Assembly (NCBI GenBank): GCA_963765935.1
Contig: CAVXXX010000001.1
Location: 248,001-312,000, forward strand
DNA from: JAMXLG01 sp963765935
GTDB lineage: Bacteria; Vulcanimicrobiota; Vulcanimicrobiia; Vulcanimicrobiales; Vulcanimicrobiaceae
Length of the DNA stretch: 64,000 nt
Direction of reading: 5' to 3'
A program made the translations under genes and the position numbers. Of this stretch, positions 45,468-54,172 are shown piece by piece. The stretch's first letter is position 1; the number at the start of each line of letters is the position of its first letter. The notes under the pieces are model-generated. The model searched no databases and had not been told where the DNA came from. It was given only the letters and a program-made list of their open reading frames with translations.

Positions 45468-45986
45468 ATGAAAAGACTATTTGCTTCGTTAGGCTTACTC
45501 GCGCTCATCGGGATGCCGGCGGGGACGGCGGGCATGCCGAGTGACGACCTCTCACAGTTGCGCGCGCTCGAGACGAGATTCGAGACCGCATTCAACAACA
45601 AAGATGTCGATGCGATGATGTCCGTGTATGCGCCCGGAAAATCGTTGTTCGTTTTCGACGTTGTCGGACCGCCCGGCGCGGAGCCTAGCTGGGACGCGTA
45701 TCGTGAAGCGTGGACGCATTTCTTTGCGATGTTCAATGGACCGCTGCACTATACGATCAGCGACCTCGTCGTAGCGGCGAGCGGAGACATCGGGTATGGC
45801 CGCAGCCTACAACACGTCTCCGGAGTCCGTAAGGACGGAAAGCCCTACGATATCACCGCGCGTGTGACGAACGTCTATCGGAAGATCGACGGCAAATGGC
45901 TGATCGTGCAAGAGCACGCATCGCTCGCGCTCGACCGCAAAACGTTCACCCCGATCCTACACTCGTCGATTCCAGCAACGCCATGA
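45468..45986 (+). CDS. Secreted SnoaL/DUF4440-like protein
   Basis: A signal peptide (MKRLFASLGLLALIGMPAGTAG) precedes a single NTF2-like domain of about 150 residues: LRALETRFETAFNNKDVDAM, MSVYAPGKSLFVFDV, WTHFFAMFNGPLHYTISDLV and VTNVYRKIDGKWLIVQEHAS. DUF4440/SnoaL proteins bind or isomerise small molecules; the residues that would decide this are not clear. The start is 31 bases after the AraC gene, which may regulate it. Confidence 0.72.
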   Translation: MKRLFASLGLLALIGMPAGTAGMPSDDLSQLRALETRFETAFNNKDVDAMMSVYAPGKSLFVFDVVGPPGAEPSWDAYREAWTHFFAMFNGPLHYTISDLVVAASGDIGYGRSLQHVSGVRKDGKPYDITARVTNVYRKIDGKWLIVQEHASLALDRKTFTPILHSSIPATP

Positions 45987-46040
45987 ACCCGTTGACGGCG
46001 TAACGTCTGATTGTGTTCGCCCGCGTCTTATCGTGAGCGA

Positions 46041-46086
46041 CGATCCCTCCTCTCGCTGCTACGGTCAGAGCAGCGAGAGGAGATCG
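46041..46086 (+). promoter_or_regulatory. Hairpin sequestering the ribosome binding site of the HAF lipoprotein
   Basis: CTCCTCTCGCTGCT (46047-46060) is perfectly complementary to AGCAGCGAGAGGAG (46069-46082) with an 8-base loop, and CGAT/ATCG extend the stem past a 2-base bulge to two bases before the ATG at 46088. The Shine-Dalgarno GAGAGGAG lies entirely in the 3' arm. No T-run follows, so it is not an ordinary terminator. Confidence 0.7.
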
Positions 46087-46087
46087 T

Positions 46088-47461
46088 ATGAGAATACAAC
46101 CTATTCTGGCCCTTGTCGGCGCCTTATCCGTTGCCGCTTGTAGCGGAGGCGGTGGATCCGGCGGCGTGACGCCGCCCGCGTCCTCGGGTGCCTCGCAATC
46201 GAATCCATCGAACCCGCCACAGAACTCATCCGGTTCGTCGAACGCGAACGCGAACGTTGTCTATCACGTCAGCGAACTACCAACATTCGGTGGTGCGCTC
46301 GGTAGCGCCGCGACAATCAACGCGCGCCAATGGGTCATGGGATCGGCCGACCCAACCGGCGACGTCGTATCCAATGCCGCGCTATGGATCGGGAACACCG
46401 CGAAGAATCTCGGAACGCTCGGCGGTCCAAACAGCGCGATTTCCTGGCCGAACCTCAACAACTTCGGTGTTATCTCCGGCATTTCAGAAACCGCCGCAAT
46501 GAATACGTACAACGAACCGTGGAGCTGCACCGGCTTCTTCTTACCGGTGTTCACTCCGACGGGACACGTTTGCGTCGGCTTTCGCTATCAAAACGGCGTG
46601 ATGACGCCGCTGCCGACGCTCGGCGGTGAAGATGGATATGCGGCCGGTAATAACAATTGGGGACAAATCGTCGGATGGGCGGAAAACACGACGCACGATC
46701 CGACATGCACGAACGGACAAGTGTTCCAGTTCGAGCCTGTCGTGTGGGATGCATCGAATCGCGTCCATCAATTGCCGCCGCTTTCGGGCGATCCCGACGG
46801 TGCGGCGACGGCAATTAACGATCTCGGTCAAATCGTCGGAATCTCCGGCATTTGCGATCAGGCCGTCGGACGTTTCACCGCATTGCACGTCGTTGAATGG
46901 CATAACGGCTCCGTCAGAGAGCTCTTCAATCCCGGCACGCACGCATGGAACACGCCGCAAGCGATCAACGATCGTGGTGACGTAACGGGATTCATCAACA
47001 TGCCGGGAGCCGATGATGCCGCGGGCAAGTTGCGTCCTATCGCGTTCCTCTACACCCACGACGGCAAGTTGATCAGGCTTCCACTGCTCTCCGGAGATTC
47101 GTACAGCTTCGGGAACGGCATCAACGATGAAGGCGACGTCGTCGGTATTTCGTTCAACGCGACCTTCACGTCGTCACGAGCGTTTCTCTACCACAACGGG
47201 AAGAGCGTCGACTTGAATAGTCTCGTCGGCAGCGGTACACCGTTCTTACTCGCCGCGAACGCCATCGACGATTTCGGAACAATCGTCGGACAAGCGTCCG
47301 TCTCAAGCACCAGCGCCCCCGCCTTCATCGCACACCTTTCCATCGGCTGCACTGAAGACTCCGCAGTAACCGCGGCCATGAAGTCACAAGCAGCACGCAA
47401 ACCAATAATGCTCTCAATGCAACTCCGCCAACAACTCCTACACCGCTACAACATCAGATAA
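46088..47461 (+). CDS. HAF-repeat extracellular lipoprotein
   Basis: The 457-residue product starts with a lipoprotein signal (ILALVGALSVAAC, cysteine at about residue 18), followed by a Ser/Pro/Gly/Asn-rich linker to residue 60. The body consists of HAF-type repeats containing the L-G-T-L-G-G and I-N-x-x-G-x-I-V-G signatures (NLGTLGGPNSAISWPNLNNF, PLPTLGGEDGYAAGNNNWGQ, ATAINDLGQIVGISG, GNGINDEGDVVGISFN, NAIDDFGTIVGQA), which build a beta-propeller-like extracellular domain. The last 30 residues are basic. Translation is probably controlled by the hairpin directly upstream of the start. Confidence 0.78.
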   Translation: MRIQPILALVGALSVAACSGGGGSGGVTPPASSGASQSNPSNPPQNSSGSSNANANVVYHVSELPTFGGALGSAATINARQWVMGSADPTGDVVSNAALWIGNTAKNLGTLGGPNSAISWPNLNNFGVISGISETAAMNTYNEPWSCTGFFLPVFTPTGHVCVGFRYQNGVMTPLPTLGGEDGYAAGNNNWGQIVGWAENTTHDPTCTNGQVFQFEPVVWDASNRVHQLPPLSGDPDGAATAINDLGQIVGISGICDQAVGRFTALHVVEWHNGSVRELFNPGTHAWNTPQAINDRGDVTGFINMPGADDAAGKLRPIAFLYTHDGKLIRLPLLSGDSYSFGNGINDEGDVVGISFNATFTSSRAFLYHNGKSVDLNSLVGSGTPFLLAANAIDDFGTIVGQASVSSTSAPAFIAHLSIGCTEDSAVTAAMKSQAARKPIMLSMQLRQQLLHRYNIR

Positions 47462-47466
47462 GCCCT

Positions 47467-47532
47467 CCTGTCATCCTCAGCGGAGCGCAGCGAAGTCGAA
47501 GGATTGCGGCGCTCCGCCGCTTTCGAAGGACC
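47467..47532 (+). repeat. Dispersed repeat, long hairpin form
   Basis: CCTGTCATCCTCAGC starts the element, GTCGAAGGA follows after GGAGCGCAGCGAA, and a second segment GGCGCTCCGCC ends in TTCGAAGGACC. The internal CGGAGCGC/GCGCTCCG arms make it self-complementary. It sits between the HAF gene and the promoter at 47533. Confidence 0.75.
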
Positions 47533-47564
47533 TTGACTATATTCATAGTCCTACTATAATAGTC
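47533..47564 (+). promoter_or_regulatory. Strong promoter with overlapping palindromes, possible leaderless start
   Basis: TTGACT (47533-47538) and a consensus TATAAT (47555-47560) are 16 bases apart. GACTATATTCATAGTC is a 16-bp palindrome across the -35 and spacer, and ACTATAATAGT overlaps the -10. The ATG at 47568 is seven bases beyond the -10, where transcription should begin. Confidence 0.72.
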
Positions 47565-47567
47565 CCC

Positions 47568-48161
47568 ATGAGGATGAAGTTTCTGGCGCTTTGCGTCGCA
47601 GTCGCCTTCACGCTGCCGTCGGCAATCGCAAGCGGCGCAGAGCCGGGCGCTGACGCATTCATCACCCCAACGACGCGAGATGGAAGCAAGGATTTTGATT
47701 TCCTTCTCGGCACATGGCACTACCATTTTCGCATACTCAAAGAACGGCTCAAAGGCAGCCACGATTGGTACGATTGCGATGCGACCGGCGAAACGCATTC
47801 CGTTTGGGGCGGCATTTGGGGAGGCAGCGGAAATCTCGAAGAGGCGAACATCCACTGTCCCAATCGCACGATCGCGGGCATCACGCTGCGGATGTACAAC
47901 GCGCAAACGCATCAATGGACGCTATGGTGGGGAACGAGAGAACGCGGCCTCATACCGCCCCCACAGGTTGGTCACTTCAATTCGAACGGCATCGGCGACT
48001 TTTACGCCGACGACACATGGAAAGGCACCCCGGTGATCGTGCGTTACCGCTGGAGCGGCGGTACGCGTCCGCACTTCGAACAAGCGTTTTCAAGCGATCA
48101 TGGAAAAACGTGGGAGACGAATTGGATCAGCGATCAGACACCGATCTCAAAACTCCCATAA
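47568..48161 (+). CDS. Secreted protein of the FDFLLGTW paralogue group
   Basis: The signal peptide (MRMKFLALCVAVAFTLPSAIA) precedes a mature part with SKDFDFLLGTWHYHFRILK, AQTHQWTLWWGTRERGLI and SSDHGKTWETNWISDQTP, the same order of blocks as the products at 39738, 60194 and 61969. Start ATG 47568 or 47574 cannot be separated; the strong promoter points to a leaderless message. The palindromic promoter implies tight regulation. The 3' end overlaps the convergent cyclase gene by 15 bases. Confidence 0.68.
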   Translation: MRMKFLALCVAVAFTLPSAIASGAEPGADAFITPTTRDGSKDFDFLLGTWHYHFRILKERLKGSHDWYDCDATGETHSVWGGIWGGSGNLEEANIHCPNRTIAGITLRMYNAQTHQWTLWWGTRERGLIPPPQVGHFNSNGIGDFYADDTWKGTPVIVRYRWSGGTRPHFEQAFSSDHGKTWETNWISDQTPISKLP

Positions 48162-48815
48162 CATCGCACGCGTCCACGCTCCACTACAATCACGCAACTT
48201 CACGGGCGCACCGACGAACAGCCGCCGTTTCCCATCCATCACATCATCGGGAAAGAACAACTCCTCGACGATAAACTTCCCGTTGCCTAGCAGCGCTCGA
48301 TGCGACGGTCCGGCTTTCGCCGGATCGTTGTATCCGCCAAAACTCACCGCGTCGATCCCCGCGCCCTTCGCACCCGCGCGAACGATCGCTTCCGCAGCGT
48401 CGCCGCTGCAGTATACATACTCCGTGAGGAACTCTTTCGTATTCGCGCGTTTGTGGCCCCAACCGGTGTTGAGCAACACGACATCGCCGGCTTCCATCCG
48501 GTCGAGATACGGCTCGAGGTCCGACGCCGCAATCGCCGATCCCGGCGCCTTCCCCCGCACATCAACGATCGTCGCCCAGCCCACATACTGTTCCAGTGGA
48601 ACGCGATCGACGGGCATGCCGTCGGGAAAGAAATGAAACGGAGCATCGCAATGCGTTCCCGTGTGCGTACTCACTTCGACGATTTCTTTATTGACCGGCT
48701 CGACGCCATGGATATACATCCAGTGCACTTGCGCGGGCCGTGGCGTCGTATCGGGATACTGCGGGCAATTACTAAACACCGGCTGACTGATATCGATAAT
48801 CCGCGCCGGAATCAC
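48147..48815 (-). CDS. Cyclase family protein (kynurenine formamidase-like metal hydrolase)
   Basis: The 222-residue protein has the family motif STHTGTHCDAPFHFFPDG (H-x-G-T-H-x-D-x-P-x-H), which binds the catalytic metals, together with the opening RIIDISQPV and VVLLNTGWGHKR and AGIDAVSFGGYND. Members hydrolyse amides or cyclic substrates such as N-formylkynurenine or isatin, and some act as lactonases or putative cyclases. The start overlaps the stop of the isomerase gene (ATGA). It is the last gene of the eight-gene run and could open a lactone formed by the upstream dehydrogenases. Confidence 0.83.
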   Translation of the reverse strand: MIPARIIDISQPVFSNCPQYPDTTPRPAQVHWMYIHGVEPVNKEIVEVSTHTGTHCDAPFHFFPDGMPVDRVPLEQYVGWATIVDVRGKAPGSAIAASDLEPYLDRMEAGDVVLLNTGWGHKRANTKEFLTEYVYCSGDAAEAIVRAGAKGAGIDAVSFGGYNDPAKAGPSHRALLGNGKFIVEELFFPDDVMDGKRRLFVGAPVKLRDCSGAWTRAMLWEF

Positions 48816-49699
48816 GAATGCACCCTGTCACCGGCCCGAACGGACGTCTCTTCCCACATGCGCTCGAACGCCATGATGTTCCGGTCGATGACTTCATCGA
48901 GGTTCGCTTTCCACAACGAATCCGCCATCGATTCAGAGGAAAAAATTTCGACCACGTACGGCCGCTCGTAACCCGCCGCGCGAATCGCAGCGAGCAACTC
49001 GATGGTCGGAATGCTACCGTCTCCCAAACAAACGCGATCCGCCAAGCTATGCGGTCTTCGCCAATCGCTCAGCTGAACCAGAACGATCCGCCTGCCGCAC
49101 TCACGAATCACGCGCGCAACATCGGGCGTTTGAAAGATGTTCCAGGTGTCGCAGGTGAGCCCGAGCGCCGGATGATCGATCCGTTCCACGAGTTCCAGCG
49201 CATCGTCGAGACCCGAGAGCGCAGTATCGGAGTTGTAGAGAACGGGGTTGAGCGGTTCGAACGCAATGCGCATCCCGTACGACGCTGCAAGGTCCGCAAG
49301 ACGCCCAAGCGCATCGAGCGCGAAGCGGTAGACACGCTCGCAGTCCCCGTCAGGAGCCGCGCCCGTGATAACATTGAACGGTGTTCCTTTGGGAACGTGC
49401 GGCGCGATCCGCTCGATCGATGCCACGATATGCGCGAGGCGGTCCGCCGGATCCGTCGGAGCCGGCACAAGCGAATCAACGAAAAGCGAATGGATCGTCG
49501 TCTGCACGGAACTGACGCCAAGCCCCGCTTCCCGAATCCGGTCCAGCTGCGGTGCATAGTCGTCACGATTGAGTTTGAACTCACACACTTCGATATCATC
49601 GATGCCATGCGCGGCATATCGCTCGACATCGCGTTGAAACGACCACGGCGACGTGGTAAACTCGCTGATCCCCAGGCGATAGGAAGCGTGATCGCTCAT
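48812..49699 (-). CDS. Sugar phosphate isomerase/epimerase-like TIM barrel protein
   Basis: The ATG at 49699 overlaps the glycosidase stop and gives 295 residues. The sequence is of the xylose-isomerase-like TIM barrel family (AP_endonuc_2): RLGISEFTTSPWSFQRDVER, DDIEVCEFKLNRDDYAPQLD, YGMRIAFEPLNPVLYNSD, PALGLTCDTWNIFQTPDVAR, RIVLVQLSDWRRPHSLADRV and YVVEIFSSESMADS. The glutamate in IAFEPL, aspartate in CDTWN and glutamate in VVEIFSSE are the expected metal ligands. Substrates range from keto sugars to inositols. Both neighbours in the operon act on carbohydrates. Confidence 0.82.
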   Translation of the reverse strand: MSDHASYRLGISEFTTSPWSFQRDVERYAAHGIDDIEVCEFKLNRDDYAPQLDRIREAGLGVSSVQTTIHSLFVDSLVPAPTDPADRLAHIVASIERIAPHVPKGTPFNVITGAAPDGDCERVYRFALDALGRLADLAASYGMRIAFEPLNPVLYNSDTALSGLDDALELVERIDHPALGLTCDTWNIFQTPDVARVIRECGRRIVLVQLSDWRRPHSLADRVCLGDGSIPTIELLAAIRAAGYERPYVVEIFSSESMADSLWKANLDEVIDRNIMAFERMWEETSVRAGDRVHS

Positions 49700-52128
49700 T
49701 GCGCGCGCCTCCGCAATTCCGCGATCGAAAAGCCGCGACGATCGACGGGAACGGCGATACCCTTGTGGAGTTCCCGGCTCGTTCGCTTTTCCTCGATCCA
49801 CTCTCCGCGCATGCTGCTGAAAAGCTTCACGTCGAACGTCGCTCGGAGGTCTTTCTTGAACTTCACGGACGTCGAAACCGTCCGGTCAGCCGTGTTACCC
49901 ACAAAGAGCACCAATTCTCCGTCGCGCTCCAACAGAATCGGCGCAACCTCTTCGCTCGTCGCTTCCAACAGTTCGTCGGTGACATCGCGATCGTACGCGT
50001 GGTACTCGAGATCGCTGCGAAAGCGAAACGTCGCGTACATCACTTCACCCGGCACGCGCGCGATGAACCAGGTCACGTAACCGCCGCGAAACCGAAGATT
50101 GCGAACGCCGAGCCATCGCCAATCGGGAGCAAGTCGCGGATTGCAGCTCGGCTCACCTTCGGAGACATCGAGCCCGGCTGCGCCTTCGACCGCGGCCCAC
50201 ACGTAGCGCGGCGGAAACCATGGAGAGAGCATCATGCCTTGATTTGCAAGCGTCTCCCCGTGAAGCCACTCGCTGAACTGTCCGGGAACGGTATTATTGC
50301 CGCGCGGATCGCGCGAGTAGTGCCGGAAACTCTCACGCAACGACGACGCCATGAAATCCGGATTGAAGCGCGCCGCTGCGAACGCATACCAAAACGTAAC
50401 GCCGACCCAGACCCCGCCCCGTAACCCGTACGCTCCGGTCGGCGCGTAATCGATGTCATCGCGCGGCACGGTGCGTATCCCGGCTTCGGTCCAGAACGGC
50501 TCGACACTGAGCCGGGTAATAATGTGCGCGGCGCGATCCCGGTCCGCGACGCCGAACATCACCGGGAAGACGAGATCGCACGTGACATCGGTGCGCTTCG
50601 TTCCGTCGACGTCAATCGTCAAATAGTACAGATCGGTTTCCGGATTGACGAGATGGTCGTTCATTGCATCGCGGAGCGCGCGCGACGCAACACCGTACCG
50701 GGCGCTATCTTCCGCCTTGCCGAGCTCCGCCGCCATCTTCGCGACCGCGCCTAATGCCGCGCAGCACTCCGAATTCACTTCCGTCACCGCGCCGCTGATA
50801 CGATAGCCGTCGATCACGTTGCGCCAACCGGCGATTCCCCAATCCGCGTTACCGCGCGCTGTGCAAAATACGAGCCCGCGTTCGTCGCGCTGCGAGAGGA
50901 TGTAGTCTGCGGCCCGCCGGCACGGACGGTACGCCCGTTTGAGAAACGCACGATCTCCCGTAGCGTTATAGTGGTGCCATGCGGCAAGAACGACTAGCGG
51001 CGTATCGTCGTTGATGTTGAGCCGGTAATCCCCGCTCTTTCCGTTCCGAATGTCGTAATATTCAACCGCCATCCCGCTGCGCTCCATGTGCTCGAGATAC
51101 CACAAGAGCGATTCGCGCGAAAAATCCGGCGTAACATAATCGGAGCCAAATGCAAACCAGGCGGTATCGCGAGCGACGCTGTTATTCGAACGGGTCGGAT
51201 CGTTGACGAAGCACCACCCGGTCGGCGAAAACAGTTGCGTACGCAGCATGTTCGCCTTCGCCCACAGGACGCCACGGTTCACGTCGGCATCCGGCGTCAT
51301 CACGACGGCGCGATTCAATATCGCATCATACCGTTCGTGCGTTCGCCGTGCGGCCTCTGCATGGTTCGGCGCGCGATCGAGGATCCGCCGAAGTTCCGGC
51401 GTGCCGTGCGACGCGGCAACGAGCATATAGGTAATCGCAAACCGGCCCTTGTCCTTGAGACGAAAGCGATGCTCGAGGAGAGCAATATGTTCGGCGCCCG
51501 TGCGGACGATGCGCTGCGACAATGGCCCGGGGTAATCGATGCGGCTGCATTTACCGTGGTCGTTGGTGACCTCCCAGTGCGACGGCTTGACGCTGCATGC
51601 AAACGCGCGGCCGCAGTCCGGCTCAGATGTATTTGTCGCGAGAATCGCGTGACGGCGTTCGTCATACCGCGCCCGCACGTCGTTTCCAAGCGAGCCGCGA
51701 AGATCTGCCGCGGCGATCGACGCCATATCCACGGCGAGCCCGGACATATTTTCGAGCTCGACATGATAGTACGCAATTGCCGGATCGGCGCGCTCGCGAT
51801 CCGGCTGACCGTTGAGCATGAACACTTGCTCGCGAACCGTTACGCCGTTGTTCAGTTCGTAGATGTGTTCTTGACGCTCCGGATGGATGATGCATGTGCC
51901 GGGCAGTTTGCCGAGGTTCACATCCGTTACGGGATTCCAGTAATAGGTTTGCATCCCGCCGATGACGATGTGACCGGAGTCGATCGAAAAGAAGCGATCG
52001 ATCGCGCCGTTTGCTTTGAGAATAAACGCGCCTTTCGGAGCGCCGATCGTGCTGCCGACCGACATTTGCGTATCGGCGACTTCATATGTCGAGATACGCT
52101 CGCCAGATCCCGATACTCGCGCGTTCAC
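49696..52128 (-). CDS. Six-hairpin glycosidase, amylo-alpha-glucosidase or phosphorylase-like
   Basis: The 810-residue protein has an N-terminal beta-sandwich (residues about 1-260) and an (alpha/alpha)6 barrel (about 290-680). The barrel shows WCFVNDPTRSNNSVARDTAW, YDIRNGKSGDYRLNINDDTP (with vicinal aspartates suited to catalysis), ADWGIAGWRNVIDGYRISGA and GLRGGVWVGVTFWYAFAAAR. Sequences of this shape fall among the GDE C-terminal/GH-family six-hairpin glycosidases. There is no signal peptide, so it acts inside the cell on imported oligosaccharides or disaccharides. It overlaps its neighbours by four bases on either side. Confidence 0.75.
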   Translation of the reverse strand: MNARVSGSGERISTYEVADTQMSVGSTIGAPKGAFILKANGAIDRFFSIDSGHIVIGGMQTYYWNPVTDVNLGKLPGTCIIHPERQEHIYELNNGVTVREQVFMLNGQPDRERADPAIAYYHVELENMSGLAVDMASIAAADLRGSLGNDVRARYDERRHAILATNTSEPDCGRAFACSVKPSHWEVTNDHGKCSRIDYPGPLSQRIVRTGAEHIALLEHRFRLKDKGRFAITYMLVAASHGTPELRRILDRAPNHAEAARRTHERYDAILNRAVVMTPDADVNRGVLWAKANMLRTQLFSPTGWCFVNDPTRSNNSVARDTAWFAFGSDYVTPDFSRESLLWYLEHMERSGMAVEYYDIRNGKSGDYRLNINDDTPLVVLAAWHHYNATGDRAFLKRAYRPCRRAADYILSQRDERGLVFCTARGNADWGIAGWRNVIDGYRISGAVTEVNSECCAALGAVAKMAAELGKAEDSARYGVASRALRDAMNDHLVNPETDLYYLTIDVDGTKRTDVTCDLVFPVMFGVADRDRAAHIITRLSVEPFWTEAGIRTVPRDDIDYAPTGAYGLRGGVWVGVTFWYAFAAARFNPDFMASSLRESFRHYSRDPRGNNTVPGQFSEWLHGETLANQGMMLSPWFPPRYVWAAVEGAAGLDVSEGEPSCNPRLAPDWRWLGVRNLRFRGGYVTWFIARVPGEVMYATFRFRSDLEYHAYDRDVTDELLEATSEEVAPILLERDGELVLFVGNTADRTVSTSVKFKKDLRATFDVKLFSSMRGEWIEEKRTSRELHKGIAVPVDRRGFSIAELRRRAQ

Positions 52129-52892
52129 AGGCTACCCGACTGCTTCGTCATGCCCCCGTCGATCGTAAATGATGCGCCGGTCACATACGATGCGTCGTCG
52201 GAGGCAAGATAGATACACATCGCCGCAACTTCTTCCGGTTTTGCCAAGCGATGCAGCGGAATCTCATCGAGCAGCGCTTCATACTTGCGCTTATTTTCTT
52301 TCAATCGTTCGTCCATCGGCGTATCGACCGCACCGGGACACACGTTGTTCACCGTAATTTTATGCGGAGCAAGTTCGACCGCAATCGTCCGCATCAACAT
52401 GCGCAGGCCACCCTTGGCCGCGCAGTACGGTGCATTGGTCGGCATCGTCAATTCTTCATGAACCGAACTGATGTTGATGATCCGTCCGCCGGCTCGTTGA
52501 CGAACCATTTGCCGTGCCGCATATTGCGAGCAAAGCCACGGACCGGTAAGGTCGACGGCGATCACTTTCTTATACGTTTCGAACGGCATCTCGAGAAATG
52601 GGTGCTGTTCTTCTACCCCCGCATTATTCACCATGATATCGAGCTGCCCAAAATGTTTGACCGCCTCTTTAACGAGCTTCTCCGCATCAGCGGGCTCCGC
52701 CACGTTCGCTTCGACCGCATACGCGCGGCCACCGAAATTCTCGATCTCATCGACAAGCGCATCAGCCGTAGAACGATCCCCGACATAATCAACAACGACA
52801 CGCGCGCCCTCTTGCGCCATCGCCGTCGAAATCGACCGCCCAATCCCGGTATCCCCACCAGTAACGATCGCCACCCGATCCTGAAGCCTCAT
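52125..52892 (-). CDS. SDR-family oxidoreductase, glucose 1-dehydrogenase-like
   Basis: The 255-residue enzyme has the cofactor loop TGGDTGIGRS, NNAG, the catalytic serine in NISSVHEE and YCAAKGG (Tyr-x3-Lys). The ending GASFTIDGGMTKQSGSL is typical of classical SDRs. The arrangement is closest to glucose 1-dehydrogenases, which oxidise the sugar C1 to a lactone with NAD(P)+. Its start overlaps the NDH-2 stop and its stop overlaps the glycosidase start (each ATGA). It could oxidise the sugar released by the glycosidase. Confidence 0.85.
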   Translation of the reverse strand: MRLQDRVAIVTGGDTGIGRSISTAMAQEGARVVVDYVGDRSTADALVDEIENFGGRAYAVEANVAEPADAEKLVKEAVKHFGQLDIMVNNAGVEEQHPFLEMPFETYKKVIAVDLTGPWLCSQYAARQMVRQRAGGRIINISSVHEELTMPTNAPYCAAKGGLRMLMRTIAVELAPHKITVNNVCPGAVDTPMDERLKENKRKYEALLDEIPLHRLAKPEEVAAMCIYLASDDASYVTGASFTIDGGMTKQSGSL

Positions 52893-54172
52893 CCGCGTGT
52901 CATCCTGAGCCTGTCGAAGGAGCGCATCGCATCATCAGCCCGCCCAAACGTAACCCCCAACGTCCAATCCACCGCAACGCGCGCCTTCCGCGAAACCCCC
53001 GGCAAGCGCCCCAAATAGTAAATGCGCCACAGCATCCACGCAAGAAAGCCCGTCATCATCACCCCGCCCGGTAACAGCGCTACCGCATGCCGATTCCCAA
53101 ACGACGCCATTTGCCCAAGCGTGCGATACGCAAATGCTTTCGTGCGCTTTCCGCGCAACCGCGCAAGCACGTTCCGTGCAAGCAACGGCCCTTCACGCGT
53201 CGCATTCTGCGCAAGCGGCGCGTACGTTCCGCCGTTTTTCTTCGGAATCGCCGCACAATCACCGATCGCCCACAAATGCGGATGCCCGTCAACGGACAAG
53301 TCACGCGCCGTCTCGACTGCGCCCTGATGCGATACTTTCAATCCCAGACGCCGCACTAACGGCGCCGGTTCCGTCCCAGCACTCCAAATGATGGTGCGGC
53401 TCTCGTAACGCTCGCCTCCCTTCAGCGTCACGCCCGCGGCATCGACGGCATCGACGTTAACGCCCGTGCGAATTTCAATCCCACGGTCGCGCAAAACGCG
53501 CGCAGCGTACTTTCCAAAACGATCCGGCAGATGCGGCAACAACCGTTTCTCCGCTTCTACGACGACGACACGCACGATCTCCGGATTTAGTGCCGGATAG
53601 TACCGGAGAATCGAACGAAGAAATGCGCTCAACTCACCGGCGGTCTCGACGCCCGTGTATCCGCCGCCCACGACGACGAACCGCAGCAATCGGTCACGTT
53701 CGACCAGATCGATCGTTTCGGACGCAACCTCCGCCGCGGCAATGACCGCGTTACGCAAACGCTCGGCATCCGTCAGCGTCCCTAGCGGAAACGTGCACCG
53801 CTCCACGCCGTCAATGCCCATCGTCGAAACCGCCGACCCGAGCGCAAGCACGAGCTCATCGTACGGCAGCGCCTTCGATTCATTCGTCAGCGGATGGCGA
53901 AGCGTCACAATTCGTCGAGCTTCATCGACGCTCAAAACCTCGCCAAGCTCGAAACGCACGCGGTTGAGTTCTTCGCGAAACGGCTCCGTAATGTGCTGCA
54001 CCTCAACGCTTCCGGTCGCGGCCTCCGGCAGCATCGGCGTAAAGAGCATAAAGTTGTTGCGATCGACAAGCACAACCTCCAGATCGCCGGCGCCCTTCCA
54101 ACGCCGCTCAAACTCCCGCGCCGCCGAAAATCCCGCAAATCCGCCACCAACAATCACCACCCGCCGCCGCAT
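52889..54172 (-). CDS. NAD(P)/FAD-dependent oxidoreductase, type II NADH dehydrogenase-like
   Basis: I start at ATG 54172, which overlaps the stop of the FAD-linked oxidase as TGATG and has GGAGG eight bases upstream; a longer N-terminus to 54190 adds MVEVAV. The 427-residue protein has two Rossmann motifs (IVGGGFAGFSAAREF and VVVGGGYTGVETAGELSAFL), the FAD-binding region HLWAIGDCAA, and a C-terminal membrane-associated helix (MMTGFLAWMLWRIYYLG). Type II enzymes pass electrons from NADH to quinone without pumping protons. The last 11 residues derive from the dispersed repeat. Confidence 0.85.
   Translation of the reverse strand: MRRRVVIVGGGFAGFSAAREFERRWKGAGDLEVVLVDRNNFMLFTPMLPEAATGSVEVQHITEPFREELNRVRFELGEVLSVDEARRIVTLRHPLTNESKALPYDELVLALGSAVSTMGIDGVERCTFPLGTLTDAERLRNAVIAAAEVASETIDLVERDRLLRFVVVGGGYTGVETAGELSAFLRSILRYYPALNPEIVRVVVVEAEKRLLPHLPDRFGKYAARVLRDRGIEIRTGVNVDAVDAAGVTLKGGERYESRTIIWSAGTEPAPLVRRLGLKVSHQGAVETARDLSVDGHPHLWAIGDCAAIPKKNGGTYAPLAQNATREGPLLARNVLARLRGKRTKAFAYRTLGQMASFGNRHAVALLPGGVMMTGFLAWMLWRIYYLGRLPGVSRKARVAVDWTLGVTFGRADDAMRSFDRLRMTRG
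52896..52921 (+). repeat. Dispersed repeat inside the NDH-2 3' end
   Basis: CGTGTCATCCTGAGCCTG plus TCGAAGGA. Read on the minus strand it encodes the SFDRLRMT tail of the NDH-2-like protein. Confidence 0.75.
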
